Below, in pieces: positions 48,546 to 64,000 of a stretch of 64,000 bases of DNA; position 1 is the first letter of the stretch, and each line of letters begins with the position of its first letter. The position numbers and the translations under genes were made by a program. Source of the DNA: Cacajao melanocephalus. Its lineage: Eukaryota; Chordata; Mammalia; Primates; Pitheciidae. The notes beneath the pieces are model-generated. The model did no database searches. It was not told the DNA's origin and saw only the letters and a list, made by a program, of their open reading frames with translations. Where the stretch lies: positions 105,512-169,511 of the forward strand of contig CAUYLG010066169.1 of NCBI GenBank assembly GCA_963573385.1, written 5' to 3'.

Positions 48546-48870
48546 ACCTACTGTCAATTTGGCACCCATGTAATCTCCTTAACTTGTAGTTAATTGGCAA
48601 ATAAAGACAACAAAAAAGTAATAGTAGTGCCTAACATTCTGCAACTAATCTCACATACAGCTGAAAACACACTAATCTTGCACAGAATCCAGCTTTTAGG
48701 ATTTCAACATTTGGGATTTTAATCTTTTGGGATTGTGATTTTGGGGATTTTACATGTTAGGGATTTTAAACTACAGGGATTTGGGCTTCAGAGATTTTGA
48801 TCTTTAGGAATTTTGATCTTCCAAGATTTCAACATTAGAGTATGGAGTTTGGGATTGTGTCTTTTGGGAG

Positions 48871-50825
48871 CATAAGCCAAACCCCATTCTTGCCTAATTT
48901 CTTTCTCTCCTTAGGAAGAAAACATCCAGCTTCTCATTATATGTATGTTGTCATCTGTAGGGATTTTTTTTTCTCAAATCTTTTTGTTAAGTTGAGGAAA
49001 TTCTCTTCTATTCTTAGTTTGCTGAGAAGTTTTACAATATGAATGAATGTTGGAATTTGTTAGATGCTTTTTTTGTATTAATTGATGTTATAATATTACT
49101 TTTCTTTTTTAGCTTGTTGATGAGGTAAATTACAATGGTTGATTTTCCAATGTTTAACAAGCTTAAATTATCTGAAATAAATCATACTTTGTTATAGTGT
49201 TTAATTATTTTTATATATTGCTGAATTCTGTTTGATAGTATTTTGCTAAGGATTTTTATGTCTACATGAGACATATTGATGTATAGTTTTCATTTTTTGT
49301 ACTATGTTTGTCTGTTTTGGGTATCAAAGTAATGCTACCTTCCTAAAATTAATTGGGAAGTATTCACTTCTTTTTTATTTTCTAGAAGAGATTATGTAGA
49401 ATTGGTGTTAATCCTCTTTTCAACCTTGGATACAAACTTCGCTGAAATTCTGGGTCTGGAGATTTCATTTTTAGGAGTTTTAAAATTATGAGTTAAATTT
49501 CCTTAATAGCTATAGGGCTGTTCAAATTGTGTATTTTGTGGTGAGTGAGTTATGGTACATTTGTAGTTCTTATCCTTGTTTCTTACAGGTAAGATTTTTT
49601 TCCACTTTGGTTTCTTCAAACTTTGTCTCTGTTTTGGGTTTTCTGCAATCTGTATAGCATATATTAGGTGTCAGTTTTTTGATATTTTTCCTGCTTGGTG
49701 TTTGCTCAGCTTCCTGGATCTGTGATTTGATGTTGGTCATTAATGTTAGAATGTTCTAGGTCATTGCTACCTCAAATATTTATGCTCCGTTCTTTTTTCT
49801 TCTTCTAGTATTTTAATTATTTGCACACCACACCTTTCAAAATTGTCCCAGGATTCTTGGATATTATGTTCTGTTTTATTTAGTTTTTTCTCTCTTTGCA
49901 TTTCAGTTTGGGAACTTCATAGTGATATATCTTCAAGCTCATAGATTCTTTTCTCAGTCTATCAATGAGCCCATTAAAGGCATTTTTTATTACTCTCATA
50001 TTGTTTTTGAATTCTAGAATTTGTTTTTATTTCTTAGCAATTCTATCTCCTGATGTCTAGAGTACTGATGTGCTTATCAAAGAAATTAATATCTAACATT
50101 TCTCTTTGTTTCTTTCTTAGGGTTTTATCTCTTTGCTTACATTACTCATCTGTTCTTGAATGCTGTCTACCTTTTTTTTTCCACTAAGCTCTTGATGCAT
50201 TAATTATAATTATTTTAAATCCCTGTCTGATAAGTCCAACATCTGTGTCATATCTGAGTCTGTTTCTGTTGTTTACTATGTCTCTTAAGACTGTTTTACC
50301 ATTTTTATTTTTTTTTGGTTTAGAATGCCTTATCCTTTTTTGTTGGAAGCTGGACATGTTGCATTGGGTAATAGGAACTGAGATAACTAGGCCTTTAGCA
50401 TGAAGATTTATGTTAATGTGGCTGGTAACTGTGCTGTGTTTATTGTTTGCTGTAGCTCTAGGACCAGAGGTTTTGGCTTTCTCTAATGTCCTTCATTTGG
50501 TATTTTTCTTGACTTGTGTCTGGGCTGTGATCTTCCCAAGTATTTTTCTGTGGCTTCCTGCCCTAGTAAGACAGGAAAGCTAGAGAGGGCTAGCTGGGGA
50601 CAGATGTCTTCCTGGCTTGAATAAAGTTCTGGTAAATTCTTTTTCTCTAGGCCTTTGTTGTGGAGACTTCTCAGGGTGATTATTCTTTCCTTCTTCTTGA
50701 GTCTGAAAAAATGTTCACTTTAAGTTTGTTCAGCTTGTTCATATGATTACAAAAGGTGTTCTCTATCCCCATATCTAACTACTAAACTAATAGGAACTTT
50801 GGTATACTAACAGTGCAAGATGCAA
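48871..50825 (-). mobile_element. L1M LINE, continuation of ORF2 and further L1-derived sequence
   Basis: 'gaaattctcttctattcttagtttgctgagaag', 'aattctgtttgatagtattttgctaaggatttttatg' and 'gggtatcaaagtaatgctaccttcc' are reverse ORF2. From about 49640 the sequence ('ctgtctgataagtccaacatctgtg', 'ggaagctggacatgttgcattggg') is an L1M-associated non-coding block. The region continues the L1M left of the composite transposon. Confidence 0.8.
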
Positions 50826-51010
50826 ACTCTATCTAATCAGGATTTTTTCCCATTTAAAAAAGTGGTTTATTTGTTTTCTAGATGTTGAGTCTCTTATATA
50901 TTTTGGATCATAACCCTTTATCAGATACATGGTTTGAAAATATTTTCTCCCATTCTGCAGATTTCTTTCTTATTATGTTGACTATTTAATCTTCTGTGTA
51001 GATTACTTTC
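50826..51010 (-). mobile_element. L1 LINE 3'-region fragment
   Basis: 'gagtctcttatatattttggatcataaccctttatcagatac' and 'aatattttctcccattctgcag'. The same block occurs at 52450-52545, so this is a separate L1 copy. Confidence 0.78.
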
Positions 51011-51834
<824 letters not shown>

Positions 51835-52600
51835 GTCACTTAGGTTGTTTATACATCTTGGTGACTGTGAATAATGCTGCAATGAACATGGTTTTATAGA
51901 TGCTGATTTTGTATGATAAAATGTCTTTTTATCATATAAAATGATAATATTTATGTAAAAGATAATGTTTCAATATGTAATATAAAATGATAAATTATAA
52001 ATATATTATAAAACTATATGTAATATAATATCTATATAAAAGATAATATTTTATACTATAAAATGACTTCAAAAATGCTGATTTTATTTCCTTTGGATAT
52101 ATACCCAGAAGTGGGATTGCTGGAGTAATTCTATTTTTAATCTTTTGAGGCACCTCCATACTGTTTTCCATAATGACTATACCAATTTACATTTTCATGA
52201 ACAGTGTAAAAGGTTCCCTTTTCTCTATACTCTCACCAACACTCGTTATCTCTTTTTCTTTCTTTTTCTTTTCTTTTTAAACAATAACTCTCCTAACAGG
52301 TGTGAGGTTATATCTCATTATGGCTTTGGTTTTTATTTCTCTGATGATCTGTGATGATGGGCATCTGTTTGGATGCCTGTTGGCCATTTGTGTGTCTTCT
52401 TTGGAAAAATGTCTATTCAGGTTCTTTGCTCATTTAAAAAATTGGGTTATTTGTTTTCTGGAGTTCCTTGTATATTTTGGATAATAACCTTTTATCAAAT
52501 GCATGGTTTGCAAATATTTTTCTCCCATTCTGTAGTTTGCTCTTTTAATTTGGGGAATTGTTTTATTTTCTGTGCAGATGACTTTCATTTTTTAACTATT
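51835..52600 (-). mobile_element. L1M LINE 3' region with AT-rich expansion
   Basis: 'gtgactgtgaataatgctgcaatgaacatgg', 'ggatatatacccagaagtgggattgctgg', 'gcacctccatactgttttcc', 'caacactcgttatc' and 'tctcccattctgtagtttgc' are in reverse L1 order. 51915-52070 is an AT-rich block of 'ataaaatgataa' words splitting 'gctgatttt…' and repeating that word at its right edge. Confidence 0.88.
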
Positions 52601-52714
52601 ATGACGCTTAATACTTATAAAATCGGTAAGAATGTTAAGAAGATGTTTTAAATGTACCAGATACAACAGAAAGAAGAATTTGGTTTGGATACACCAATGA
52701 CATAAATGCTTTTA

Positions 52715-52960
52715 TATTATTTACTAGTATCCAGGCACAATAGCTAAATCTTTTCACTTAATCCATTTACTCTTTGTAATGACCTTATGAAGTAGTTATT
52801 ACCTTTATTCTTATTTTATGTGATGATAAACCAAGAGAGGTTAAGAAATTTTCCTTTGGTCTCACAGCTTTTAAATGATGGAGGTGGAAGTTGAACTCCA
52901 TTGGATGGGCTCTAAAACCTGCTTGGTTAAACGTTGCAATACTCAGTCTTACTTTTTTGT
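52715..52960 (-). mobile_element. MIR SINE
   Basis: 'cttaatccatttactctttgtaatgaccttatgaagtag', 'ttattttatgtgatgataaaccaagagaggtt' and 'gtctcacagcttttaaatgatggagg' in reverse MIR order. Confidence 0.82.
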
Positions 52961-53785
52961 TAGCTAAGCAATTCTAAAGGTGCACAAATCTGTGAACATG
53001 ATGCAAATACCAGTAGTAGGCTTGTGATCTCTTTAAAAGTCTTAATAATAAAGCATGTAAATTTTACTGGGCAATTTTGATGAGCACTAGGTTTTCTACA
53101 GCTTTAAGCTATCTAGTTAGACCCTTCAGATTGAAGGTAGAAATATTAAAACTGCCTACAAGGTAATAATACATGTAAGTGAGGAGATCATAAACTAAGG
53201 AAAAATAAGGTGAACTGAGAGTTAAGTTAGCATCCAGGCTGCACTGCCAGGCTGTGAGACCAGAATCTGAGGCTAGCAAGGTATCCTTGATTCTTGTGCT
53301 CCGGGCATCTGGGAGACTGTTTTCAGAATAGATGGATCATGGACTTATCTGGGGTTGGGCTTCATAGCAGTAAATATAAAAAAGGAAACATGATTAATTT
53401 CACAACTCACATCACCTACAGGCAAAGCTAGTAACTTACGAGAAATACACCTATTGTTTGAACTGGAAATGAAAAAAAAATTCTCCAGTGGTTGCTTACA
53501 GAAAGACCTTTTTGTCTTATCATGAAAAATATTCTCAACAACATCTGAGTGGCAAAAAGTAGGAATTTCACAGGATAAGGCTCATGGCATGACAGTTAAA
53601 AGTAATCCAGTGAAAGTGCTGACCTCATATGAGGTCTCCAGGCAAGATATTCCCATGATCCAGACTTATCCTTTATTGTACCCTTTACTTCTAGGTACCA
53701 TCTAGAAGCATAAGGAGCTTAAATTTTATTGACTCATTTGTTTATTTTATTTAGCATGCCCAAATGTAATGATTAATTAGAATTG
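52961..53785. other. unassigned sequence
   Basis: Nothing recognised. Confidence 0.5.
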
Positions 53786-53842
53786 TTGTGTGTGTGTGTG
53801 TGTGTGTGTTGTGTATTTTTGGGGGGGCGGGGGCGGAGCGGT
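53786..53842. repeat. (TG)n followed by a G-rich run
   Basis: About eleven TG units (53788-53809), then ttgtgtattttt and gggggggcgggggcggagcgg at 53820-53840, an unusually G- and CpG-rich stretch for this window. Confidence 0.93.
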
Positions 53843-55447
<1,605 letters not shown>

Positions 55448-56528
55448 ATGTATGTTTAAAGTCTCAACGCACAGGGTTTTTTTCTTTTTGTTATTCTTCA
55501 TGTCACATTTGGTTCCTATAGGTAGGAATATGAATTACATAATGGATTAGTTCTATTATCCAAATCTTATACCTTTTGCCTATGAGCTTTGCAAGGGGGT
55601 GAAATATTTTATTGTAGTAACCATCAGCACAACAAAATTCTGAATTGTGGATTACTGTTTTATTGGAAACATCTGACTCATTGATTTTTATTAATTTTAA
55701 ATCTCATCTCAGAATGAACTGAAGTCCTAAATCTTCCACATATTATTTATTAAGCTTTTTCCCTTTGATTAAACGCTTTAATCTCCCATTCTTGTAGCAT
55801 CTCTAATTTCTATGCTGTATTATAATTATTAATGCCTAGATCTCACTGTTTCTGTGGGATTGCATTGCTTTCAAAGGCAAGATAAATGTTCGATTCAATT
55901 CTGACTTTCTCAAAGATCTAGCTAAGGATTCTCTAAAAATTTGTGTTCAATGGATATTTGTTGAGTGAATACATAAGAGTTGTCCAATGTAGATAACGTA
56001 AGATAACGGATGAGAAAAAGAGATTCAGCTATTCATGGAGTATCTACTGGAGAACCATACACGGTGTATGGTGGGAACTACTGAAACACACCATAGGTGA
56101 CTCAGATGTCAGTTGTCCCTTCATTAACATCTTCAAACTATCTATCTGTGTTCTGCCCCATTCTAGTAAGAGAAAAGCAAGCATTGGTCAGCGTAGAATC
56201 TACTGAAGATCTGCTAGGAAAAGCAGAGGAGTGAGTTGTGTCATAAAAAAAAATTAGAACTTAGAAAAGTTCATATAGTGGCCTTTTTTGTTGTTCCTGG
56301 GTTCCTTTTATCTTTTTTCATCTTTCCTTCCATAAATCATTCAGATTTTCCCGCATGTAATCTCCTGCTTTCAAATGTTTCTCAAGTTTTACAAATCCCT
56401 CGTGTTTAGTGTTTATTATATTTGGAATTTGCCTCTCCTAACTTACGCAGTGCTCAGCAAAATGCCTTGTGGTTAGCATCCTCCAATCTCACTAAAATGT
56501 ATTGGGAAATTATATACATTCAATAATT
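55448..56528. other. unassigned sequence
   Basis: About 1.1 kb. A short L2-tail-like word ('caatggatatttgttgagtgaatac') is at 55946-55971. Otherwise nothing was recognised. Confidence 0.5.
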
Positions 56529-56545
56529 CAAAGCCCCCTTTATTT

Positions 56546-56815
56546 TTATTTTTTCCATAAGTTATTGGGGGTACAGGTGGTATTTGGTTACATGAGTAAG
56601 CTCTTTAGTGGTGATTTGTGGTATCCTGGTGCACCCATCACCCAAGCAGTATACACTGCACCATATTTGTTGTCTTTTAGCTCTCACACCCCTCCCACTC
56701 CTGACCCCCAAGTCCCCAAAGTCCATTGTATCATTCTTATGCCTTTGCATCGTCATAGCTTAGCTCCCACATATCAGGGAGAACATACGATGTTTGGTTT
56801 TCCATTCCTGAGTTA
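56546..56815 (-). mobile_element. L1PB-type LINE 3' end, 5' truncated
   Basis: 'gttattgggggtacaggtggtatttggttacatgagtaagctc', 'cacccatcacccaagcagtatacactgcacc' and 'agtccccaaagtccattgtatc' are the reverse of the L1PB 3' UTR. Target duplication: caaagccccctttattt (56529-56545) and caaagccacctttattt (56816-56832). Confidence 0.93.
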
Positions 56816-56832
56816 CAAAGCCACCTTTATTT

Positions 56833-59389
<2,557 letters not shown>

Positions 59390-59790
59390 GTATAATTTTT
59401 AAATTCATACCAGTATATTATTTGGTATGAACTATACATACTGCCACTTTTAGGAATCATTTAGTCTTATGTTTTTGACATTTATAGTGACAAATGTACC
59501 TTGATTTTTCTAACTGCAGTATAGTATTCCATAGCATAGTTATATTACAATTTTATTGTTCCTCCACTGACCAGCATTTAGATTTTTTCTAAATTTTTGT
59601 TACTATAAGTTTTACAGCATGAACAATACTCTAACAAGCAACTGTGTACATGTTTTCCATGAATTTGTGCTGTATTTTCTCTAGGGTAAATGGCAAGAAT
59701 TAAGATTTATGAGTTTTGATGCATAATGTATTTTCAAATTTGTTTCTCAGAATGGCTGTGTCAACCTTTTTTCCTATCTGGAGTACAGGA
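59390..59790 (-). mobile_element. L1M LINE 3' region
   Basis: 'agtatagtattccatagcatagtt…cctccactgaccagcatttag', 'gttactataagttttacagcatgaacaatac' and 'ctagggtaaatggcaag' follow the reversed L1M order. Strongly diverged. Confidence 0.62.
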
Positions 59791-60847
59791 CGGTACCCAA
59801 ATAAATTCACTTGCAAACAACAGTCATCTATTATAACTGATTATGGTATTATGTGGTTGTGATATTATCTAAGGGCAGGTAGTTAGAAGTTCTTGACAAA
59901 GCCTTTCCATGGGATTAATCTTGATCACTGGGGAAGCATTTCTAGGTGACCATATCAAAGGCAAGACAGAAATGGCCATGGAATCAGCCACCACCTAGTG
60001 CTGTATTTGTCAGTAAGTTGGTGTTATGAGGAAGCTGACGGAATTTGACTCATCACATTATGCATTGACTTCACACCAACTCTCATGCCCCAACTTATGG
60101 CCTAGCCAGTCCTTTCAATCTGCTGGCAGCCAAGCAGGATACTCTGCGGTTGGCAACTTGCTGAAGTGAGCAACCACCTCTGCCAGCAGGCTTGAATTAA
60201 GCAGATACATAGAAAGCAGCTATGAAAGATTCATCAATCACAGGATGTCTGTTACTGGAATTAAAACACCTTCTAACGGTGGCATAGATTTGCATTGATT
60301 GCTCTAGGCTGTGAGTAGCACCCTGCTTTTCCTGCTTGCCCTGCACTGCTTCTCTGCCTTTGGACTTAAAGCTCAGATGTACGGGCTGATTTCCTTTTTT
60401 TCATGGAGTCTACTTCTGCAATGCTGAGATAATGGGATATTAAATGGAATACAGATATGTCAGGTGATGTGATTGGCATGTGGTCATTAATATTATTGCA
60501 GACAATTCTTTGACAATTAAAAATGGGAACATATGATTTGACAAAGGCATTTTATGGTAATTCAGAGTGTCAGTGGCAAGCTGGGAGCTGCTGTTTGGCA
60601 CTGAAATATGGTATACAGAAACAAGCAAAGGCAATGTCTGAAATCAGGACTTTCAAAAATAGGAATGGTGGCTGTATTTACATAATTGTCTCCCATGTCA
60701 CTGTTCTGTGTCTTTGTGTAGCTGAATGAGGGGTTGTAGTTCATATTGAGGATAGTCTTATTAGAATTAGAAGGATTTTTCTCTTGTCTATGAAGTAGGT
60801 TATGACAGTCTTTTGGGGTCTTCTCAAAGTACCCTAAATTTCACAAC
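59791..60847. other. unassigned unique sequence
   Basis: Nothing recognised. Confidence 0.5.
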
Positions 60848-60970
60848 TAATAATAATGATTGATAATTTGTTATTGATAATTGTATCAACTGTTATTATA
60901 ATTGATAATTTTTCTATTGCTATTATAATTGGTAACTGTTCAATTGCTATTGTAATTAATTGTTGAACAT
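60848..60970. repeat. degenerate tandem AT-rich repeat
   Basis: Successive related words: 'attgataattgtatcaactgttattataattgataattttt', 'ctattgctattataattggtaactgtt' and 'caattgctattgtaattaattgtt', giving units of about 25-40 bp. Confidence 0.75.
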
Positions 60971-62036
60971 GTATCTGACATAGCATTACTATATATATAT
61001 ATAATGTCACTGAATGCCCATTTTCAAAACATGGAGACTACATAAACAATTTAAATTAATTTCTTTGTGCTGAGGTGGCCAGTATTCAAATGTTCCTGGG
61101 AAATGTGAACTTGTCTCTCCTAATTTGTCAGACCCATCCAAGAGGAAGTAAAAATGCCAGAAGGAGCTAAAATTCACCTGGCATTACCAAAGATGAACTT
61201 CTCTCCAGCTTTACATAGGCTATCCTCAACTTCTGTGCAGCTTCCTTTTGTGTAATCTCTACTTTTACAGATTTTATACTGTTACCTTAGGTCACTTTCA
61301 TGTGCCACATTCAGACTTTTTTCACGTGGTCAATGATTATTTTAAACTATAATATGGAAGTGCCAAACATATGTTTACAGTTCAATTTCAGGAAAATTGG
61401 AACTTTTGTCCATATAGCAGTGTCTATTTGTGTAACCTAAAATATTTGCTTTGTTTTTAAAATAAAAATAATAATTGAAAAAAATACAAGTTATATTACT
61501 TAATAATAATGAAAGAAAATTTCCTAGTATGGTCATTAAGACAAGAATAAATGTCATTGGTCTGAATTGGCTGTTCAATGGATAAATGCATGGTTTACTG
61601 TAATTACATATACATGTATTTCTGCATTTTAAAATATAACATGTAGTTTCTTGTTTTATTCAGAAAAAGCAGAAAACATGCTTTTTGCATTATAGTGCTT
61701 TCCTCTCCTAGGAACAACTTTCCATTAATAAGCTCTCTCTGTACCCCAAAGCTTTGTCCTTTCTGGGAAAGTTGCTTTCAGCCCACTTGTCACTTTACTG
61801 GAGCCTCAAGTCTAAACAATAGTATGAAACATGCCATGCAGTAAGAAGCCCTAAGACTGGATGCAGGAAAGGCCAAACCACGGAGTGGAGCAATGGACAG
61901 AATGTAACTGCCATCATGTTCATGAGGGGACTTGAATGTTGTTGATTTGTGAAATATGGCAAATCCCCAAACGTTTTTTGATGTAAGTTAAGATGTAAAT
62001 ATGTAACACAAAACATATGTTTCTTGATTTTTTTAA
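60971..62036. other. unassigned AT-rich sequence
   Basis: A (TA)n run is at 60990-61003. Otherwise nothing was recognised. Confidence 0.5.
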
Positions 62037-62332
<296 letters not shown>

Positions 62333-62494
62333 CTTTTTTTTTTTCTTTTTTCGAGGCAGGGTCTTACTCTGTTACCCAGGCTGGAGGTGCAATGGCACGA
62401 CATGATCTTGGCTCACTGCAGTCTTGACATCCCAGGCTCAGGTGATCCTCCTAGTAGCTAGGACCATAGGTGCATGCCACCAAACCCAGCTAAT

Positions 62495-62532
<38 letters not shown>

Positions 62533-62648
62533 GTACAGACAGGGGTTTGCCATGTTCCCAAGGCTGGTCTCAAACTCCTGAGCTCAAGTGATCTTCCTCC
62601 CTTGGCTTCCCAAAGCGCTGGGATTATAGGTGTGAGCCACTCTGCCTG
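62333..62648 (-). mobile_element. Alu SINE, AluJ-like, with (GT)n in the centre
   Basis: T-run, 'gaggcagggtcttactctgttacccaggc' through 'gtgagccactctgcctgg'. The central A-rich linker has become a (GT)n tract at 62497-62529. Confidence 0.94.
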
Positions 62649-62749
62649 GTTGGTTTTTGAATTATTTTTGATACTTCTCTTTCTGTTACCTTATATCTCA
62701 TCAGATAAAAAGAAACACTTTGAAATATAACTACTTTTTATCAAATATA

Positions 62750-63185
62750 ATTGCTTCTTCACGCCTCCACTATTAAACTGGACCCAACCACCACTGCCTC
62801 TCATCTGAATGACTGAAACAGCCTATTTCATCCTTGCCTCTCACAGTCACATCAGCCAAAATGGATCTTTTCAAAGGGAGTTGGGTTTTGTTCTTCTGTT
62901 TGAAAGCCTCCAGTGGCCATTCTTTTTATTCAGGCAAAGACGTTGAAATAGCTTATAGGTCCGTATATGCTAGGGTTCCTATATATGCTACACCCCACTG
63001 CCCTCAGTCCTCTCTGACCTCTTTTCTCACTACCCTCCCCAGCTCTTCAACTCTGACCACTGCTGGGACACTGGTATCTCTGTTCTACCTCAAAAGGGAA
63101 GGGCCAATCACATGCTGTCTTTAGACGGGCTGCCCCTGGATATCCACAGGACCAGCCTCCTTCCTGTTTTTCCATCTTTGCTCAA
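62750..63185 (+). mobile_element. L2 LINE fragment
   Basis: 'tcacatcagccaaaatggatcttttcaaag', 'tttgaaagcctccagtggccattc', 'aggttc…ccctcagtcctctctgacctc' and 'aactctgaccactgc' follow the L2 plus-strand order. Confidence 0.7.
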
Positions 63186-63196
63186 TATGAATAACT

Positions 63197-63321
63197 AAAT
63201 GAAGTCTACCCTGACCACTCTTTAAAAGATAACACTTTTAAAAAATAACGGTTTTTTAAAGAGTGGTCAGGGTAGTTAATATTTAGAGTGGTCAGGATAG
63301 ACTTCATTTAGACTTCATTTA
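63197..63321. repeat. inverted repeat with a doubled right arm, derived from L2
   Basis: taccctgaccactctttaaa at 63207-63226 is the exact inverse of 63255-63274. 63197-63221 is inverse-complementary to 63285-63309 with one mismatch in 25. 'agacttcattta' then repeats directly to 63321. The left arm continues the L2 'cctgaccac' sequence. Confidence 0.9.
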
Positions 63322-63453
63322 GGCAGTCATGTGCAGTGGTCTTAGAAATACAAACTAAATAGCATTACAAACAAGATATAAATAAAAAATCTCCTTTAAA
63401 AATATGTCCCTGACAAAAGGATAAGTGAATACCTTTTATATAAGGCATTTACA
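63322..63453. other. unassigned sequence
   Basis: Nothing recognised. Confidence 0.5.
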
Positions 63454-64000
63454 GGAGAGAGATCCAAGATGGCTGATTAAGAACAGCTCAGGATTGTAGC
63501 TCCCAGTGAAAGCGCAGAGAGCGAGTGGACACCGCACTTTCAGACAAATTTTTGTTGCCCACAGACCGGGAGATTCCCAGCGGAGGAGCCACACAGGTCA
63601 CCAGCGCAACTTCTTTGGCCGGTGTGGCTATTTTGCTGGCGCCCCAGCGCGGCGCTTCTTGGTGCGGAGTATACGGGACGGAGTGCCCTTTGAGTCAGGC
63701 TCAGCTGGTCCCATCCCCACAAGGAGAACAGCAATTGGAAGCGCTGAGGACTGAGAGTTTCACAGTAAGCACAGCTGAACTGGGAAGGTCCAGCTCTGTG
63801 GGGAAGAGGCGTCTGCCAAAGGAAAACTAAGAAACAGAAAAAAACTTCATCACCAGGCAGAGAGATCCAAGATGGCCGATTAACAACAGCTCAGGATTGT
63901 AGCTCCCAGTGAAAGCACAGAGAGCGAGTGGACGCCGCAATTTCAGACGAATTTCTGTTGCCCACAAACTGGGAGATTCCCGGCAGAGGAGCCACACAGG
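63454..64000 (+). mobile_element. primate L1 5' UTR, first 400 bp present twice in tandem
   Basis: First copy from 63454 ('gagagagatccaagatggc') to about 63857. The second starts at 63858 and runs off the window with the same sequence ('gagagatccaagatggccg', 'ggattgtagctcccagtg', 'gggagattccc'). YY1-type caagatggc sites are at 63465-63473 and 63868-63876, a period of 403. The first copy already contains pre-ORF1-like 'aaggaaaactaagaaacag'. CpG-rich. The frames here are not ORF1. Confidence 0.9.

Noticed and set aside
48670..48870. Array of 'gggatttt' words considered as a CRISPR or satellite
   Set aside because: Units are irregular with no spacers of constant length, and they match the inverted end of the composite transposon.
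63506..63830. Two overlapping frames near the right edge that look CpG-rich and gene-like
   Set aside because: They fall in the L1 5' UTR, which is non-coding and CpG-rich. ORF1 would lie beyond the window.

Overview
This window is ordinary primate, almost certainly human, intergenic or deep-intronic DNA. The evidence is about fourteen Alu copies of J, S and Sc/Y character, a primate-type L1 5' UTR and several L1 3' ends, THE1/MST and MLT1 MaLR LTRs, MLT2/HERV-L LTRs, mammalian-wide MIR, L2 and L1M fragments, and the AT-rich, CpG-poor background. I could support no protein-coding gene, exon series, tRNA, rRNA or CRISPR array. Every long open frame falls in a transposon or in low-complexity DNA. 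Repeat names were assigned by eye, so subfamily labels are approximate.

Layout. 1-7 kb: Alu, L2 and MIR fragments in unique DNA. 7.0-7.9 kb: an MLT2-like LTR carrying a large microsatellite block. 8-19 kb: mostly unassigned, with L2, MIR, Alu and one MER5A-like copy, plus a roughly 310-bp repeat at 14.05 kb whose second copy at 15.7-16.5 kb is split and half inverted. 19.5-23.1 kb: a dense nest. One MLT1-like host LTR was hit by a HERV-L (MLT2A-type) LTR, a THE1/MST-like LTR and an MLT1 LTR. The THE1-like LTR itself carries an L1 with 5' inversion. The next MLT1-like LTR carries an Alu fused to an L1 3' end inside one 17-bp target-site duplication. 23-35 kb: unique DNA, pyrimidine tracts, L1M, MIR and an Alu. 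35.9-37.5 kb: a decayed ERVL pol remnant. 38-41.5 kb: nested MLT1, MST/THE1, Alu, L1M and MLT2-like copies. 44.6-52.6 kb: a long minus-strand L1M region broken by two Alus and by a composite DNA transposon (46.46-48.87 kb) of MuDR/Ricksha type. That transposon was itself hit by a chimeric L1 retroinsertion and two Alus. 52.7-63.4 kb: unique DNA with MIR, Alu, MST, L1PB, L1M and L2. 63.45 kb to the end: the start of an L1 5' UTR present twice in tandem and running off the right edge.

No new gene system is visible. The most interesting material is a record of retrotransposition mechanism: two chimeric retroinsertions each bounded by a single target-site duplication, one twin-primed L1, one dimeric L1 5' UTR, one local duplication with inversion, and an insertion order that can be read from exact duplications.
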